Shown here piece after piece: positions 34,047-42,779 of a stretch of DNA of 64,000 nucleotides. The notes under the pieces were generated by a model that saw only the letters and a list, made by a program, of their open reading frames with translations, did no database searches and had not been told where the DNA came from. A program made the translations under genes and the position numbers. Source of the stretch: Sphingobacteriales bacterium (GTDB taxonomy: Bacteria; Bacteroidota; Bacteroidia; Chitinophagales; CAIOSU01); contig JAIXUD010000007.1 of the NCBI GenBank assembly GCA_027483645.1, positions 1 through 64,000 of the forward strand. The letters run 5' to 3'. The stretch's first letter is position 1, and every line of letters begins with the position of its first letter.

Positions 34047-34691
34047 ATGGAGACCCAAATTATGTATTATGTTTTTGTTGGCTCGCTGGGGCTGGCCGCA
34101 ATCTATGTGTTTCTGATACGACCACGCATTAGCCCGCAAAAACAAGAGCCGTATAAAGAACCACTAGATACCAGCACCGAGGTACCCAACGATAAGCAGA
34201 TAGTAGTGAGCAACATAACCCAAGCGGAGCTACGGGAGGCACTTGCCGATTTTAGCGAACTGTACAACAACGAGTATATGGTGGTGTACCCGCGCCTAGT
34301 GGTGGCCAACGATGGGCGCTTGGTGGTTACCTTCCCTTTCGATATTGATTTTGACCCATTTTGCAGCGTCATCAATTACCTAGCCTACACCCCCGAGGTA
34401 GATACCGAGCCGCTTGCCCTCGGCTGGGGCACCTTCGGCAAGCAAGATGAGGTATTGCCACAAGAACTGCTAAACAAACCCGCCATGGTGTTTGTGCCAG
34501 AGGAGGACGAAAACCACATGCAGGTGTTTGTCATAGCCGCCGATGGCATTGGCTACCACATACCGCTTATGGACCCCAAGAAATATAAAGCCCACCCCGA
34601 GCCAGAGGAGCAATACATAGCCCCGCCATTTGATTTGGCGCTGGCCAGTGGTTGGGAAAGGGAACGGTTTGAAGTGGTGAGTGAAGAATAA
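34047..34691 (+). CDS. Membrane-anchored protein of unknown function
   Basis: 214 residues from ATG 34047 (METQIMYYVFVG), with a single N-terminal helix (about residues 5-23), a short linker, then a soluble domain of about 170 residues rich in acidic residues (VFVPEEDENHMQVF; HPEPEEQYIAPP). No catalytic motif. The layout suggests a cytoplasmic or periplasmic domain tethered by one helix. No partner is evident. Confidence 0.65.
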   Translation: METQIMYYVFVGSLGLAAIYVFLIRPRISPQKQEPYKEPLDTSTEVPNDKQIVVSNITQAELREALADFSELYNNEYMVVYPRLVVANDGRLVVTFPFDIDFDPFCSVINYLAYTPEVDTEPLALGWGTFGKQDEVLPQELLNKPAMVFVPEEDENHMQVFVIAADGIGYHIPLMDPKKYKAHPEPEEQYIAPPFDLALASGWERERFEVVSEE

Positions 34692-34717
34692 GCTAAGTTA
34701 AGTTTGCTTATTTTCCT

Positions 34718-34725
34718 TATCTTTG
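34718..34725 (+). promoter_or_regulatory. -7 box TATCTTTG for the AAA ATPase
   Basis: Perfect TAnnTTTG, 17 bases before the ATG. Confidence 0.45.
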
Positions 34726-34742
34726 GAGGATAAAGCTTTCTT

Positions 34743-36179
34743 ATGCCGATCCAGATTCCACTTGAACAGCTTATTAGCCGCATAGAAATCGATAATGATT
34801 GGTGGCATACGGGTAAAGTAAATGCTTATTATACCCGAATGACACCTCGTCCATACATTGAGCTATTCAGCCCGTTGGTGTTTCAAAATGCTGTAAAGAG
34901 AGCAGTGGTATTAATGGGACAAAGGAGGATTGGTAAATCAGTAATGATATACCATACAATCCAGCGGCTGCTTGATAGTGGAGTACCTCCAAAAGACATT
35001 TGCTATATTTCCATTGAAACGCCGGTTTACCATAAAGTGTGGTTGGAAGAGTTAATGGATGTTGTAAAACTGCATCAAAACAGAGAAGATTTTAACGGCA
35101 TGTATTTCTTCTTTGACGAGATACAATATTTGAAGGATTGGGAAATCCATTTAAAATCACTAGTAGATACCTTCCACTATACAAAGTTTATTGTTTCCGG
35201 TTCCGCCGCAGCAGCCTTAAAGCTAAAAAGCAGAGAATCTGGTGCTGGTAGATTTACTGACTTCATTTTACCTCCATTAACATTTTACGAATTCCTCTCA
35301 TTAAAAGGCTTAAATGATTTGGTGCAACCTAACCCTGAGGGCGATTTACAACCGATGTATTCATCCAACAACATTGAAGAATTAAATTTACAGTTTATAG
35401 AGTACATCAATTATGGAGGATATCCGGAAGTAACAATAAGCAAAGACCTTCAAGATGATAAGGAGAGGTATATCAAAAGCGATATTATTGAAAAGGTTCT
35501 TCAGCGGGATTTACCGAGTCTGTATGGAATAGAAGATACCCAAGAGTTAAACTCCTTGTTTACAAGTATAGCTTATGGTTCAGGCGATGAGATCTCGATA
35601 GAAGCGTTGAGCATGAAGTCGCAAGTTTCCAAGCATACTTTAACGCGATATCTAGAATATCTAGAAGCAGCATTTTTAATTAGAATAGTGCACCGTGTGG
35701 ATGAAAAAGCTTCACGCTTTAAGCGGGCATATAATTTCAAGGCATATCTAACCAATCCTTCTCTGCGAACTGCTTTATTTAGTGCGGTAAGCACAGGCGA
35801 AATAGCCTTAGGCAAAATGATTGAAACAGCAATTTTTTCTCAGTGGGAGCATTCCTCCTTGAAAAGGAATTTATACTATGCCCGATGGAATAAAGGCGAG
35901 ATAGATATGGTAAACCTAAATAGATTAAACCAACCTGAATGGGCTGCAGAATTAAAAACCTCTAACTCTGCTTACACCAACCCAAAAGAATTAAATAAGT
36001 ACATGTCTTTCTGCGCTACCAATAAGATCAAGGAGTTGATAATTAGTACGAAAAATGTATTTGAGGTTGTAAATGTTGACGGGATAAGCGTGTATTATAT
36101 TCCATCAGCAATTTACTGTTACATGATAGGTAGGAATTTAATTGAACGTAAGGTAAAAAGTCCCGATCGGCAAATTTAA
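34743..36179 (+). CDS. AAA ATPase with DUF4143 C-terminal domain
   Basis: 478 residues. Walker A GQRRIGKSV near residue 58, Walker B YFFFDEIQYL near 122, sensor-like FIVSGSAAAALK, then a winged-helix segment (QVSKHTLTRYLEYLEAAFLI) and a C-terminal restriction-endonuclease-like fold with GEIDM...AELKTS, the ExK pattern. This ATPase/DUF4143 family is abundant in anaerobes and Bacteroidota and its role is unknown; a selfish or defence role has been suggested for related proteins. DNA is somewhat AT-richer than its neighbours. Single gene. Confidence 0.88.
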   Translation: MPIQIPLEQLISRIEIDNDWWHTGKVNAYYTRMTPRPYIELFSPLVFQNAVKRAVVLMGQRRIGKSVMIYHTIQRLLDSGVPPKDICYISIETPVYHKVWLEELMDVVKLHQNREDFNGMYFFFDEIQYLKDWEIHLKSLVDTFHYTKFIVSGSAAAALKLKSRESGAGRFTDFILPPLTFYEFLSLKGLNDLVQPNPEGDLQPMYSSNNIEELNLQFIEYINYGGYPEVTISKDLQDDKERYIKSDIIEKVLQRDLPSLYGIEDTQELNSLFTSIAYGSGDEISIEALSMKSQVSKHTLTRYLEYLEAAFLIRIVHRVDEKASRFKRAYNFKAYLTNPSLRTALFSAVSTGEIALGKMIETAIFSQWEHSSLKRNLYYARWNKGEIDMVNLNRLNQPEWAAELKTSNSAYTNPKELNKYMSFCATNKIKELIISTKNVFEVVNVDGISVYYIPSAIYCYMIGRNLIERKVKSPDRQI

Positions 36180-36182
36180 CAA

Positions 36183-36250
36183 CCCCATTTCCCATTCCCC
36201 CACATTTTCCGTAATTTTTCAATCACAAATAAGTGATATGGAAACCCAGT
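36183..36250 (+). repeat. Duplicated promoter/start region, copy 1
   Basis: CCCCATTTCCCATTCCCCCA through CAATCACAAATAAGTGATATGGAAACCCAG. About 90% identical to 36458-36525. The copy includes the -7-like TAATTTTT, the leader, the ATG and the first four codons. Confidence 0.8.
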
Positions 36251-36420
36251 TTGCCAAAAATGGCTTTGCATTATCTACCGATTTTTGGCTACTATTGTTG
36301 GGAAGAAAGGATTTTGAAGGCAGTTTATATCTTGTAATAGCATTCCTTATACTTTTAGTTGGGGTTAGTATTTGGAATAAATACAATGATTTCCGTTTAA
36401 GAAAGAGGCGGAAAAAATAG
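36238..36420 (+). CDS. 60-residue single-span membrane protein
   Basis: One hydrophobic helix (SLYLVIAFLILLVGVSIW), then a very basic tail (KYNDFRLRKRRKK), so inside-positive with the C-terminus in the cytoplasm. Its promoter, leader and first four codons (METQ) duplicate those of the oxygenase gene downstream (MEAQ). It may be a genuine small gene expressed under the same promoter type, or an accident of the duplication. No family recognised. Confidence 0.5.
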   Translation: METQFAKNGFALSTDFWLLLLGRKDFEGSLYLVIAFLILLVGVSIWNKYNDFRLRKRRKK

Positions 36421-36457
36421 ATTGTAAGAATATAGATATTATAGCCAAAACAAGCTA

Positions 36458-36525
36458 CCCCATTTCCCAATCCCCTACATTTTTCGTAATTTTTCAATCA
36501 CAAACACAGTGATATGGAAGCCCAA
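36458..36525 (+). repeat. Duplicated promoter/start region, copy 2
   Basis: CCCCATTTCCCAATCCCCTA through CAATCACAAACACAGTGATATGGAAGCCCAA, in front of the TauD-like gene. Confidence 0.8.
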
Positions 36526-37590
36526 ACCGCCAATGCCGTAAAAATATCTTCCCTTAACCCCGGACAGCCTTTGCCCTTATTGATACAACCCGCCGATGGC
36601 GCACCCAAAGATGCGGCCAGCCTACGCCGGTGGTTGGATGAGAACAAGGCCTTTATTACCGAGAAGATTACCGAGCACGGCGCTATCCTGTTCCGTGGGT
36701 TTGAGGTGGATGGGCCGCAGCAGTTTGAGAGCGTGGCGCAGGGCGTTGATCCTGACCTAAAGAACAACTACTTGGGCACCTCGCCGCGAAATGCCGTGAG
36801 CAAGTATGTGTTTTCGGCGAGCGAGCTGCCGCCATTTTACCCTATTATGCAGCACTGCGAAATGAGCTTTTTGCCCAACCCGCCGCGCAAGCTGTTCTTT
36901 TATTGCCATATAGAGCCTGAGATAAACGGCGAAACGCCGATTGTGAACTTCCGCCAAGTATATAAAGACCTCGACCCTAAGATTAGGGAGGAGTTTGAGC
37001 GCCGAGGCATTAAAAACGTACGCAACTACAACGGCCCAGCGGCCAAGGCCAAATTCGACCTATGGAAATTGAAGCGCTGGGATGAAATGTTCTTAACCAC
37101 CGATAAAAAGGTAGTGGAAGCTGAATGCGCTAAAAACGGCCTGGAATTCCACTGGAAAGATGAGGATAAGCTAACCCTGATAAACGACCAAGAAGCCACC
37201 AAAAGCCACCCCATAACGGGCGAAAAAGTATGGTACAACCACCTGCAAGTATTCCACGAAGCGGTAGCGGCCATTGAGTATGGTTACATAGCCAAGCGGC
37301 AGAAAAACCTACAGGCGCACTGGTTCAATTTTGTAACTTCGGCCATGACGGGCATTAAAAAACTCACCACCAAAGATGGTGACCAGGCGATGAACTGCAC
37401 CTTCCGCGATGGTAGCCCTATACCGGTGGAATATGTAAAACATGTGGAGGAGGTGATTTGGAAGAACATGGTCATCTTCCCTTGGCGCAAGGGCGATGTG
37501 CTGGCTATAGACAACTACAGCACCAGCCATGGCCGCATGCCTTACAAAGGCCCAAGGGAGATACAGGTGTGCTGGGCAGCAGATAATTAG
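36514..37590 (+). CDS. TauD/TfdA-family (SyrP-like) 2-oxoglutarate-dependent oxygenase
   Basis: 358 residues. Fe(II)/2-oxoglutarate oxygenase of the clavaminate-synthase-like group. The first iron ligands are His and Glu in IMQHCEMSFLPNPPRK (HxE in place of HxD, as in SyrP and clavaminate synthase). The last His and the 2-oxoglutarate Arg are in NYSTSHGRMPYKGPREI. ILFRGFEVDGPQQF is the family N-terminus. The substrate is unknown. SyrP-like enzymes hydroxylate amino acids on peptide synthetases, but no such gene is in the window. It has its own promoter, a copy of the one before the small gene upstream. Confidence 0.9.
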   Translation: MEAQTANAVKISSLNPGQPLPLLIQPADGAPKDAASLRRWLDENKAFITEKITEHGAILFRGFEVDGPQQFESVAQGVDPDLKNNYLGTSPRNAVSKYVFSASELPPFYPIMQHCEMSFLPNPPRKLFFYCHIEPEINGETPIVNFRQVYKDLDPKIREEFERRGIKNVRNYNGPAAKAKFDLWKLKRWDEMFLTTDKKVVEAECAKNGLEFHWKDEDKLTLINDQEATKSHPITGEKVWYNHLQVFHEAVAAIEYGYIAKRQKNLQAHWFNFVTSAMTGIKKLTTKDGDQAMNCTFRDGSPIPVEYVKHVEEVIWKNMVIFPWRKGDVLAIDNYSTSHGRMPYKGPREIQVCWAADN

Positions 37591-37593
37591 GAA

Positions 37594-37776
37594 TTTGGTT
37601 ATGGGTTGCGTACTTCGACTACGCTCAGTATGACATTAGTTACGGGTTACGAGTTAGTCAACTAAAACGTGACTTACATTTAGTAAAGCTACAGTAAGCC
37701 CAATACCGCAATTCTATCAATCGTTTCAACAGTTCATATTTAACTCTTAACCCGCAACTCGTAACTCGCAACTCAA
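37594..37776. repeat. GTTACGGGTTACGAG inverted repeat in front of the transporter
   Basis: GTTACGGGTTACGAGTTAG (about 37639) pairs with CCCGCAACTCGTAACTCGCA (about 37751-37770). TACTTCGACTACGCTCAG (about 37611) is the inverse of a word at 27610. The last arm abuts the TTG start of the transporter gene. Confidence 0.65.
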
Positions 37777-38673
37777 TTGGATCCTATTCAACTCAACTTT
37801 AGCGAAGAGAACCTGATAGCCCTCAATATTTGCATTGGCTTCATTGTATTTGGGGTAGCACTGGATTTAAAGTTAAACGATTTCCGTAGATTGTTGGATT
37901 CGCCTAAATCATCACTGGTGGGTTTACTGGCACAGTTCATTACCATGCCAGCACTAACCTATTTACTCATTTTAATTTGGAAGCCCGAACCTTCCATGGC
38001 ACTAGGGATGATACTGGTTGCCGCATGCCCTGGGGGCAATATATCCAATTTTCTATGTCAATATGCTAGAGGCAATGCAGCATTATCAGTATCCATTAGT
38101 GCCATCTCAACTATAGTTGCCATAGTTGCCACGCCCATAAACTTTGCATTTTGGAGCAGCCTCTTACCTGCTGTAGAAAACCAGCAAGAAATTATCATGG
38201 ATTCTTGGGGTATGTTTCAATCAATTTTAGTGATATTATTATTACCGCTTCTTTGTGGAATGGCCTTTCACTATCGATTTCCAACAATAACGCAAAAGAT
38301 ACGCAAGCCAATCAGCAACCTATCCATGCTCATTTTTGTGGTATTTGTTGCATTGGCATTCAGCAAAAATGCGCATGTATTTATTGCTTATTTCCATGTG
38401 GTAATGTTGTTGGTATTTGTACACAATGCAATAGCACTAACAAGTGGCTATTGGCTAGCAGCAGCGTTCCGCCTACCAGAACCCGATAGGCGCTCAGTTG
38501 CAATAGAATCGGGTATCCAAAATAGCGGATTAGGTTTAGTGCTCATCTTCAACTTCTTCGATGGCTCTGGCGGCATGGCTCTTATTGCCGCTTGGTGGGG
38601 TATCTGGCACATTATATCGGGCTTTGCGTTGGCGTTTTATTGGAGGCGAAAATCAACCAAAGCTGCTCTTTAG
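37777..38673 (+). CDS. Bile acid:sodium symporter family (BASS) transporter
   Basis: 298 residues, about nine or ten membrane helices. VAACPGGNISNFLCQYARGN in the crossing region and AIESGIQNSGLGLVLIF are the sodium- and substrate-site motifs of the BASS fold. Bacterial members carry various organic anions; the substrate here is unknown. The only usable start is TTG 37777, as a stop lies five codons upstream and no ATG precedes the first helix. This TTG touches a repeat arm that could hide it in a hairpin. A strong terminator follows. Confidence 0.85.
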   Translation: MDPIQLNFSEENLIALNICIGFIVFGVALDLKLNDFRRLLDSPKSSLVGLLAQFITMPALTYLLILIWKPEPSMALGMILVAACPGGNISNFLCQYARGNAALSVSISAISTIVAIVATPINFAFWSSLLPAVENQQEIIMDSWGMFQSILVILLLPLLCGMAFHYRFPTITQKIRKPISNLSMLIFVVFVALAFSKNAHVFIAYFHVVMLLVFVHNAIALTSGYWLAAAFRLPEPDRRSVAIESGIQNSGLGLVLIFNFFDGSGGMALIAAWWGIWHIISGFALAFYWRRKSTKAAL

Positions 38674-38752
38674 AAGAGGATGATGATCAAGATATGGATC
38701 GTCAATAAATTCCGTCTTCACCTTTTAGTATCGTTTTTCAACAATCGCAATG

Positions 38753-38787
38753 AGCCGATAACTTTCAATAGTTGTCGGCTTTTTTAT
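38753..38787 (+). terminator. Rho-independent terminator
   Basis: AGCCGATAACT (38753-38763) pairs with AGTTGTCGGCT (38770-38780), then TTTTTATT. It ends the BASS transporter transcript and lies against the 3' end of the converging PorP/SprF gene. Confidence 0.85.
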
Positions 38788-39704
38788 TGAGCGGTAGGTG
38801 CGATAGGCGATGTAGGCGCTGATGGCTTTTTAGCTAGCACATAGCTAAGCGATATCTCGTGGGTGCCGCTACCGGTTACATTGCGGTAATCGCCATTAGC
38901 TAAATCGTATGAGTAAGCCAGCTTGAAGTTGTTGTTACCTTTGGTAAGGTGATATTGCGCACTAAAGTTGGCCGATTTATCGCTCCTATACCCAGCACCC
39001 ACCCAAATGGATTTGGCAAATACTAGATAAAGGTTCAAATCAACTTGGGCAGAGCTTTTAGTCCACTTAATCAAAGTGGCCGGCACTATCCCAAACTTCT
39101 CCCCGAATTGGAAGCGGTAATCGGCATTTACGGTGTAATAGTTTATCTGGGTGAGGTCTTTATCACTAAATACTGTACTTCCCAGCATACGCGGCACACT
39201 GAAACCCGCTGAAAGCTTATCGTTTTTGTAATACAGCCCCGCACCAAAGTTGGGGATAATAGCACTATTGCCACTGTTATCAGTAAATGTTACATCGCCC
39301 GCATTAAAGGCGCTCAGCTCGCTCCAGTTGGTATTAAAGTGCTGTATACCCGCTTGCAAACCCATCGCAAAGTGACCTTTACCGGCCTTAATACGGTAGG
39401 CAAAGGAGCCAAAAAATTGGTTTTGCTTATAGGGGCCCCAGCTATCGTTGCCTATCCACAGGCCGTAGCCTATCTTTTGGTTGTTGGTTACATTGTTGGC
39501 TTGAATCAAGAAATTCTGCGGACTGCCTTCCAAGCCACCCCACTGGTTTCGGTACAGGGCACCTGCTTGCAATCCATCCGCACTACCAGCTGCAGCCGGG
39601 TTGAACAGGAATGGCTGCAGTATGTATTGGCTAATAACCGCATCGCCCTGCGCTTGTAGCAGCAGACCGGGCAGGCAAAGCAATATGGTGAGTACATACC
39701 GCAT
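38784..39704 (-). CDS. PorP/SprF family T9SS outer-membrane protein
   Basis: 306 residues with signal peptide (MRYVLTILLCLPGLLLQAQ). The motif ISQYILQPFLFNPAAAGS at the start of the mature protein and the beta-barrel pattern throughout are typical of PorP/SprF. SprF supports export of the adhesin SprB in gliding bacteria, and such genes usually follow a gene for a large type B surface protein. Here it is one base downstream of such a gene (39706-41277), so the two are a pair. Ends SYVLAKKPSAPTSPIAPTAQ, a low-complexity tail. Confidence 0.92.
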   Translation of the reverse strand: MRYVLTILLCLPGLLLQAQGDAVISQYILQPFLFNPAAAGSADGLQAGALYRNQWGGLEGSPQNFLIQANNVTNNQKIGYGLWIGNDSWGPYKQNQFFGSFAYRIKAGKGHFAMGLQAGIQHFNTNWSELSAFNAGDVTFTDNSGNSAIIPNFGAGLYYKNDKLSAGFSVPRMLGSTVFSDKDLTQINYYTVNADYRFQFGEKFGIVPATLIKWTKSSAQVDLNLYLVFAKSIWVGAGYRSDKSANFSAQYHLTKGNNNFKLAYSYDLANGDYRNVTGSGTHEISLSYVLAKKPSAPTSPIAPTAQ

Positions 39705-39705
39705 A

Positions 39706-41277
39706 TCAGCGTTTTAGCATAATGTAGCCAGAAAGCGTTTCCGTACCTTCAAGCGTTAGTTTGTAATAATAAATTCCTTCAGGCAGCTCTTCGTTGAAAC
39801 CGCGTTTGCCAGCCCAGTTGTTTTGGTAGTCGTCAGTCTCCAGCACCACTTCGCCCCACTTGGTGAATATTACCAAATAGTTGCTGGTATAGGCATTCAG
39901 CCCGCGGATGACCCAAGCATCCAAAAATCCATCGCCATTGGGCGAAAATGAATTCGGTATCTCCAGCGGCGACTCATTAATGGTAATGAACACCCAAGCC
40001 GAATCGCACTGTATGGGTGTACCGTTGTCGCAAATTACATAGTTAAAGCTATCCACCCCAAAGAAACCAGGGCTGGGCGTGTACTGCAATTCGCCTTCGC
40101 CAAGGTCTACAATGGTACCATTGGGCGGCGAAGAAATGCTGGTAATAAATATCAGTTGCCCGTTCGGGTCGTTGTCATTATCCAGCACATTTACGGTTAG
40201 GGTGCCATTAGCATCCAGCACTAGTACATCGTTCTCGGCGCTTGGTGCGGCGTTGGTTACGGTGATAACAATGTAGGCACTGTCGCACAAGGGCGGCGTA
40301 AACCCATCGCAAATTTGGTAATACACCGTATCGCGCCCGTTGAAGTTGCCCGAGGGATTGTAAATGATGTTGCCACTGGTATCCACGGTGGCAGTACCGT
40401 TTACCGGGCTGCCAATTATACTTATGGTTAGATCGTCGTCATTAGGGTCAGTATCGTTGTTTAGTACATTCAGTATAATGTTGCTGGCCGATGGCGTATT
40501 TGCTACGTCGTTTAGCGCAACTGGATATTGGTTTACATATATAGTCACCTCGTCGCTAGCCGAACAACCAATGGTATCCACCGCGGTAAGGGTATATACG
40601 GTGGTAATGGGCGGGTAAACGGTAATATCCAATTGTTGCGGGTCTTGTATGAATGTGGTAGGGCTCCAGCTATAATCAAAGGTAAGGGTGCTGCCTATCA
40701 CGGTAGTGGTGTCGCCCACATTTATGGAGTCGCCCAAACCGGCATCTACAAATGGCGGCGCATATACCTCGGCCACGCCTGTAACCGTATCAGTACAGCC
40801 GCTGGTATTGGTAACCGCCAACAAAATGTTTTTGATGCCGAAGGTGCCATACAGGTTGGTAGGGAACTGCGTAGTTGCCGTTTGCCCATCGCCAAAATCC
40901 CAAAACCAGCCGACGATGGTATCGCTTACATAGGTGCTGCGGTCATCAGCCGGCGATGGGGTGCCAAAACACACATTATCCACCACGAAAGCCGCATTGG
41001 GGCTCTCTTTAAGGGCCACCAAAATACTATCTCGGCGCAGTACACTTTGGCTATCTGTTACCTCTACCCAATAAATGCGAGATTGGGTAGCTACTATAGA
41101 TTGGCTATTGGAGCCATTGCTCCATTGATACGTAAGGAATCCCGGGCCGGCATCGAGCACCAAAGGCTCGGCATTGCAATGGATGGTATCGGAGCCCAAA
41201 TTGAGCGTTTGCCCCGCCAGCGAACCCGCGCCAACCAGCATTATACCCAAACATAAAACCCTAAGCCATTGCAGCAT
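39706..41277 (-). CDS. Surface protein with PKD/cadherin-like domains and T9SS type B sorting domain
   Basis: 523 residues. Signal peptide MLQWLRVLCLGIMLVGAGSLAGQ, an Ig-like start, a PKD-like domain (GWFWDFGDGQTATTQFPTN near 125), another Ig-like block, then two tandem cadherin-like repeats (NDTDPNDDDLTISIIGSP; NDNDPNGQLIFITSISSP with FxGxDSFxYxICD). The C-terminal 85 residues start SFSPNGDGFLDAWVIRG and end YYYKLTLEGTETLSGYIMLKR, the gliding-associated (type B) sorting domain. It should be carried to the surface by T9SS with help of the adjacent PorP/SprF protein. The calcium-like DxNDxD motifs suggest rigid adhesin stalks. Confidence 0.92.
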   Translation of the reverse strand: MLQWLRVLCLGIMLVGAGSLAGQTLNLGSDTIHCNAEPLVLDAGPGFLTYQWSNGSNSQSIVATQSRIYWVEVTDSQSVLRRDSILVALKESPNAAFVVDNVCFGTPSPADDRSTYVSDTIVGWFWDFGDGQTATTQFPTNLYGTFGIKNILLAVTNTSGCTDTVTGVAEVYAPPFVDAGLGDSINVGDTTTVIGSTLTFDYSWSPTTFIQDPQQLDITVYPPITTVYTLTAVDTIGCSASDEVTIYVNQYPVALNDVANTPSASNIILNVLNNDTDPNDDDLTISIIGSPVNGTATVDTSGNIIYNPSGNFNGRDTVYYQICDGFTPPLCDSAYIVITVTNAAPSAENDVLVLDANGTLTVNVLDNDNDPNGQLIFITSISSPPNGTIVDLGEGELQYTPSPGFFGVDSFNYVICDNGTPIQCDSAWVFITINESPLEIPNSFSPNGDGFLDAWVIRGLNAYTSNYLVIFTKWGEVVLETDDYQNNWAGKRGFNEELPEGIYYYKLTLEGTETLSGYIMLKR

Positions 41278-41411
41278 GATTCAAAATACGGCAAAACTTC
41301 ACAATAGTTACATCTGCACCATAAAGCAGTTGTACACGGGCGGTGGTTTATTGTATGGAAATGTAGTTGAAGGCTATTAAACTCATCCTGAATTTGCAGC
41401 AGAACCACGAT

Positions 41412-41894
41412 CTAATTACTAAAAACAGTTACCAAATCCTCGTCAGTAAATATATCGGCTGGGGAGATTACCGTTTCATTGAGGGGCACATTGTTGCCGT
41501 ACCTTTCTTTTATCTTGGCAGCTACTATCGGGCTGGTAAGGTCGAAGTCACTGAGCTTTTTCAGGTCGCCCACTTCAATGTTGGTGCAGTTTTTATACAA
41601 CTTCCACACCAGCTCGGAGCAATAGATGCGGTCATCGTTCCACTCAAAAGTTAAATCGTAGTGTTTGCCCAAGTAGCCCTTGCCCTGCTCTTTTATGCAA
41701 GCTATGGCCGTGGGCGTAAGCACGCTGGTATCTTTTAGCCGCTTTACTACATAGTGGTTGCGTTCCCCGTGAGTTATCCAACTGGTAAGCGGTGTGTACA
41801 CCACCGGCTGAACCGCCTCTAGCACATACCAGGTGCCGCCATCGTTAAACATAATGCCCACATGGCTATATGGCGATTTGGTAGCCGCCTGCAC
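41412..41894 (-). CDS. YiiX-like permuted papain-fold (NlpC/P60) hydrolase, 5' end unclear
   Basis: The track gives 160 residues from a GTG. Catalytic His in SPYSHVGIMF, and the Cys in DRIYCSELVWKLY, are those of the YiiX/YebB permuted NlpC/P60 group, enzymes on cell-wall peptides or lipids. The same frame stays open another 44 codons upstream to about 42026 and reads as a proper N-terminus: a leucine-rich signal (YLLLFLTILFLTS) then EWKDGDIIFQVSQSSQCK, the family strand. But no ATG, GTG or TTG occurs there; a CTC stands where MKQY would start. Either the start is non-canonical, or the start codon was lost, or there is a base error. Confidence 0.72.
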   Translation of the reverse strand: MQAATKSPYSHVGIMFNDGGTWYVLEAVQPVVYTPLTSWITHGERNHYVVKRLKDTSVLTPTAIACIKEQGKGYLGKHYDLTFEWNDDRIYCSELVWKLYKNCTNIEVGDLKKLSDFDLTSPIVAAKIKERYGNNVPLNETVISPADIFTDEDLVTVFSN

Positions 41895-42209
41895 CGCCTT
41901 GCATTGCGACGACTGTGATACTTGGAAGATTATATCGCCATCCTTCCACTCGGTGGAGGTTGTCGGCCGCGGGCTAAAGGAGGTGAGGAATAAGATGGTG
42001 AGGAAGAGTAAGAGATACTGCTTGAGTGATAACGGATAATGAAGCGTGAATATTATGAGTACGTTTTATGGACGGATGGGATATGAGAATACCCAATACC
42101 CAGATACTAATTCCACAATTTTACCCAATCATTGATTAAACAAGAAACCGTAGCGCCATTACTTGCTCTTGGTATGGTTTATGGTATACTACCAGCAAAC
42201 AACAACAGT

Positions 42210-42437
42210 ATGGATATCGTGAGGATTGAACAAATCGTAAAGCTGGCCCTAGGAATTGTATTGGGCGTAATTGCAGGCTTTGTAGTGGGTATGCTTACCA
42301 ACCTTTCAGCCGCTATTTTGGTAGCGCTGTTATGCGCCTTTATTTTCAGCGGACTGCTCTATAAGCGCAGGGAAGTGCTGGCTTATAGCCCGATTGCTGA
42401 TGATGGTGAGAAAGCGCCGGACCCTAGGAGGCCGTGA
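42210..42437 (+). CDS. Small membrane protein of unknown function
   Basis: 75 residues from ATG 42210 (a TTG at 42132 would add 26). Two adjacent hydrophobic helices (VKLALGIVLGVIAGFVVGML and AAILVALLCAFIFSGLL), then a charged tail. It is divergent from the YiiX-like gene. No family recognised. Probably real because of the length of the clean hydrophobic pattern. Confidence 0.45.
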   Translation: MDIVRIEQIVKLALGIVLGVIAGFVVGMLTNLSAAILVALLCAFIFSGLLYKRREVLAYSPIADDGEKAPDPRRP

Positions 42438-42454
42438 GGAGGCCTACCACTACA

Positions 42455-42646
42455 CTATAATAGATGAGCATATACTGCCCTTAATTGGGTTTGGTTGATT
42501 GTAGGATAACTTTCTAATATCTGCTGCTCCGTCCACCCATCAGCCATCAATTCCAATACTAGTTCTACAGAGATACGGGTGCCTTTAATGACAGGCTTAC
42601 CCAGTAATACCCCGTTGTCGGATACAATATGTTCTGTCCAATCCAT
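42455..42646 (-). CDS. DUF433 protein, orphan antitoxin-like
   Basis: 63 residues. SDNGVLLGKPVIKGTRISVE and ESYPTINQTQLRAVYAHL make the full DUF433 domain, a winged-helix DNA-binding fold that acts as antitoxin to a PIN-like (DUF5615) nuclease in many genomes. Here the expected toxin gene does not follow: downstream is only the end of a converging membrane-protein gene. It may act on a toxin elsewhere or be a remnant. Confidence 0.82.
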   Translation of the reverse strand: MDWTEHIVSDNGVLLGKPVIKGTRISVELVLELMADGWTEQQILESYPTINQTQLRAVYAHLL

Positions 42647-42779
42647 TGTTCAAATGTAAGGATTTGCTAGTTTATTTGAAAGTTGATAATGATTGGTACT
42701 ACACGTTATTGACAAAATCGCCGAACTTATCGGGATGGAAGAAGGAATGGAGTTTAAGTCCAATTTAAAGATACAAAAA
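42647..42779. other. Short gap with a fragmentary open frame
   Basis: About 130 AT-rich bases. A plus-strand frame of about 40 codons (ends KEWSLSPI, stop) is open but has no ATG and no known domain. I see nothing else here. Confidence 0.3.

Noticed and set aside
42647-42779. 40-codon open frame resembling a DNDWYY-containing protein
   Set aside because: No start codon, no family, too short to support.
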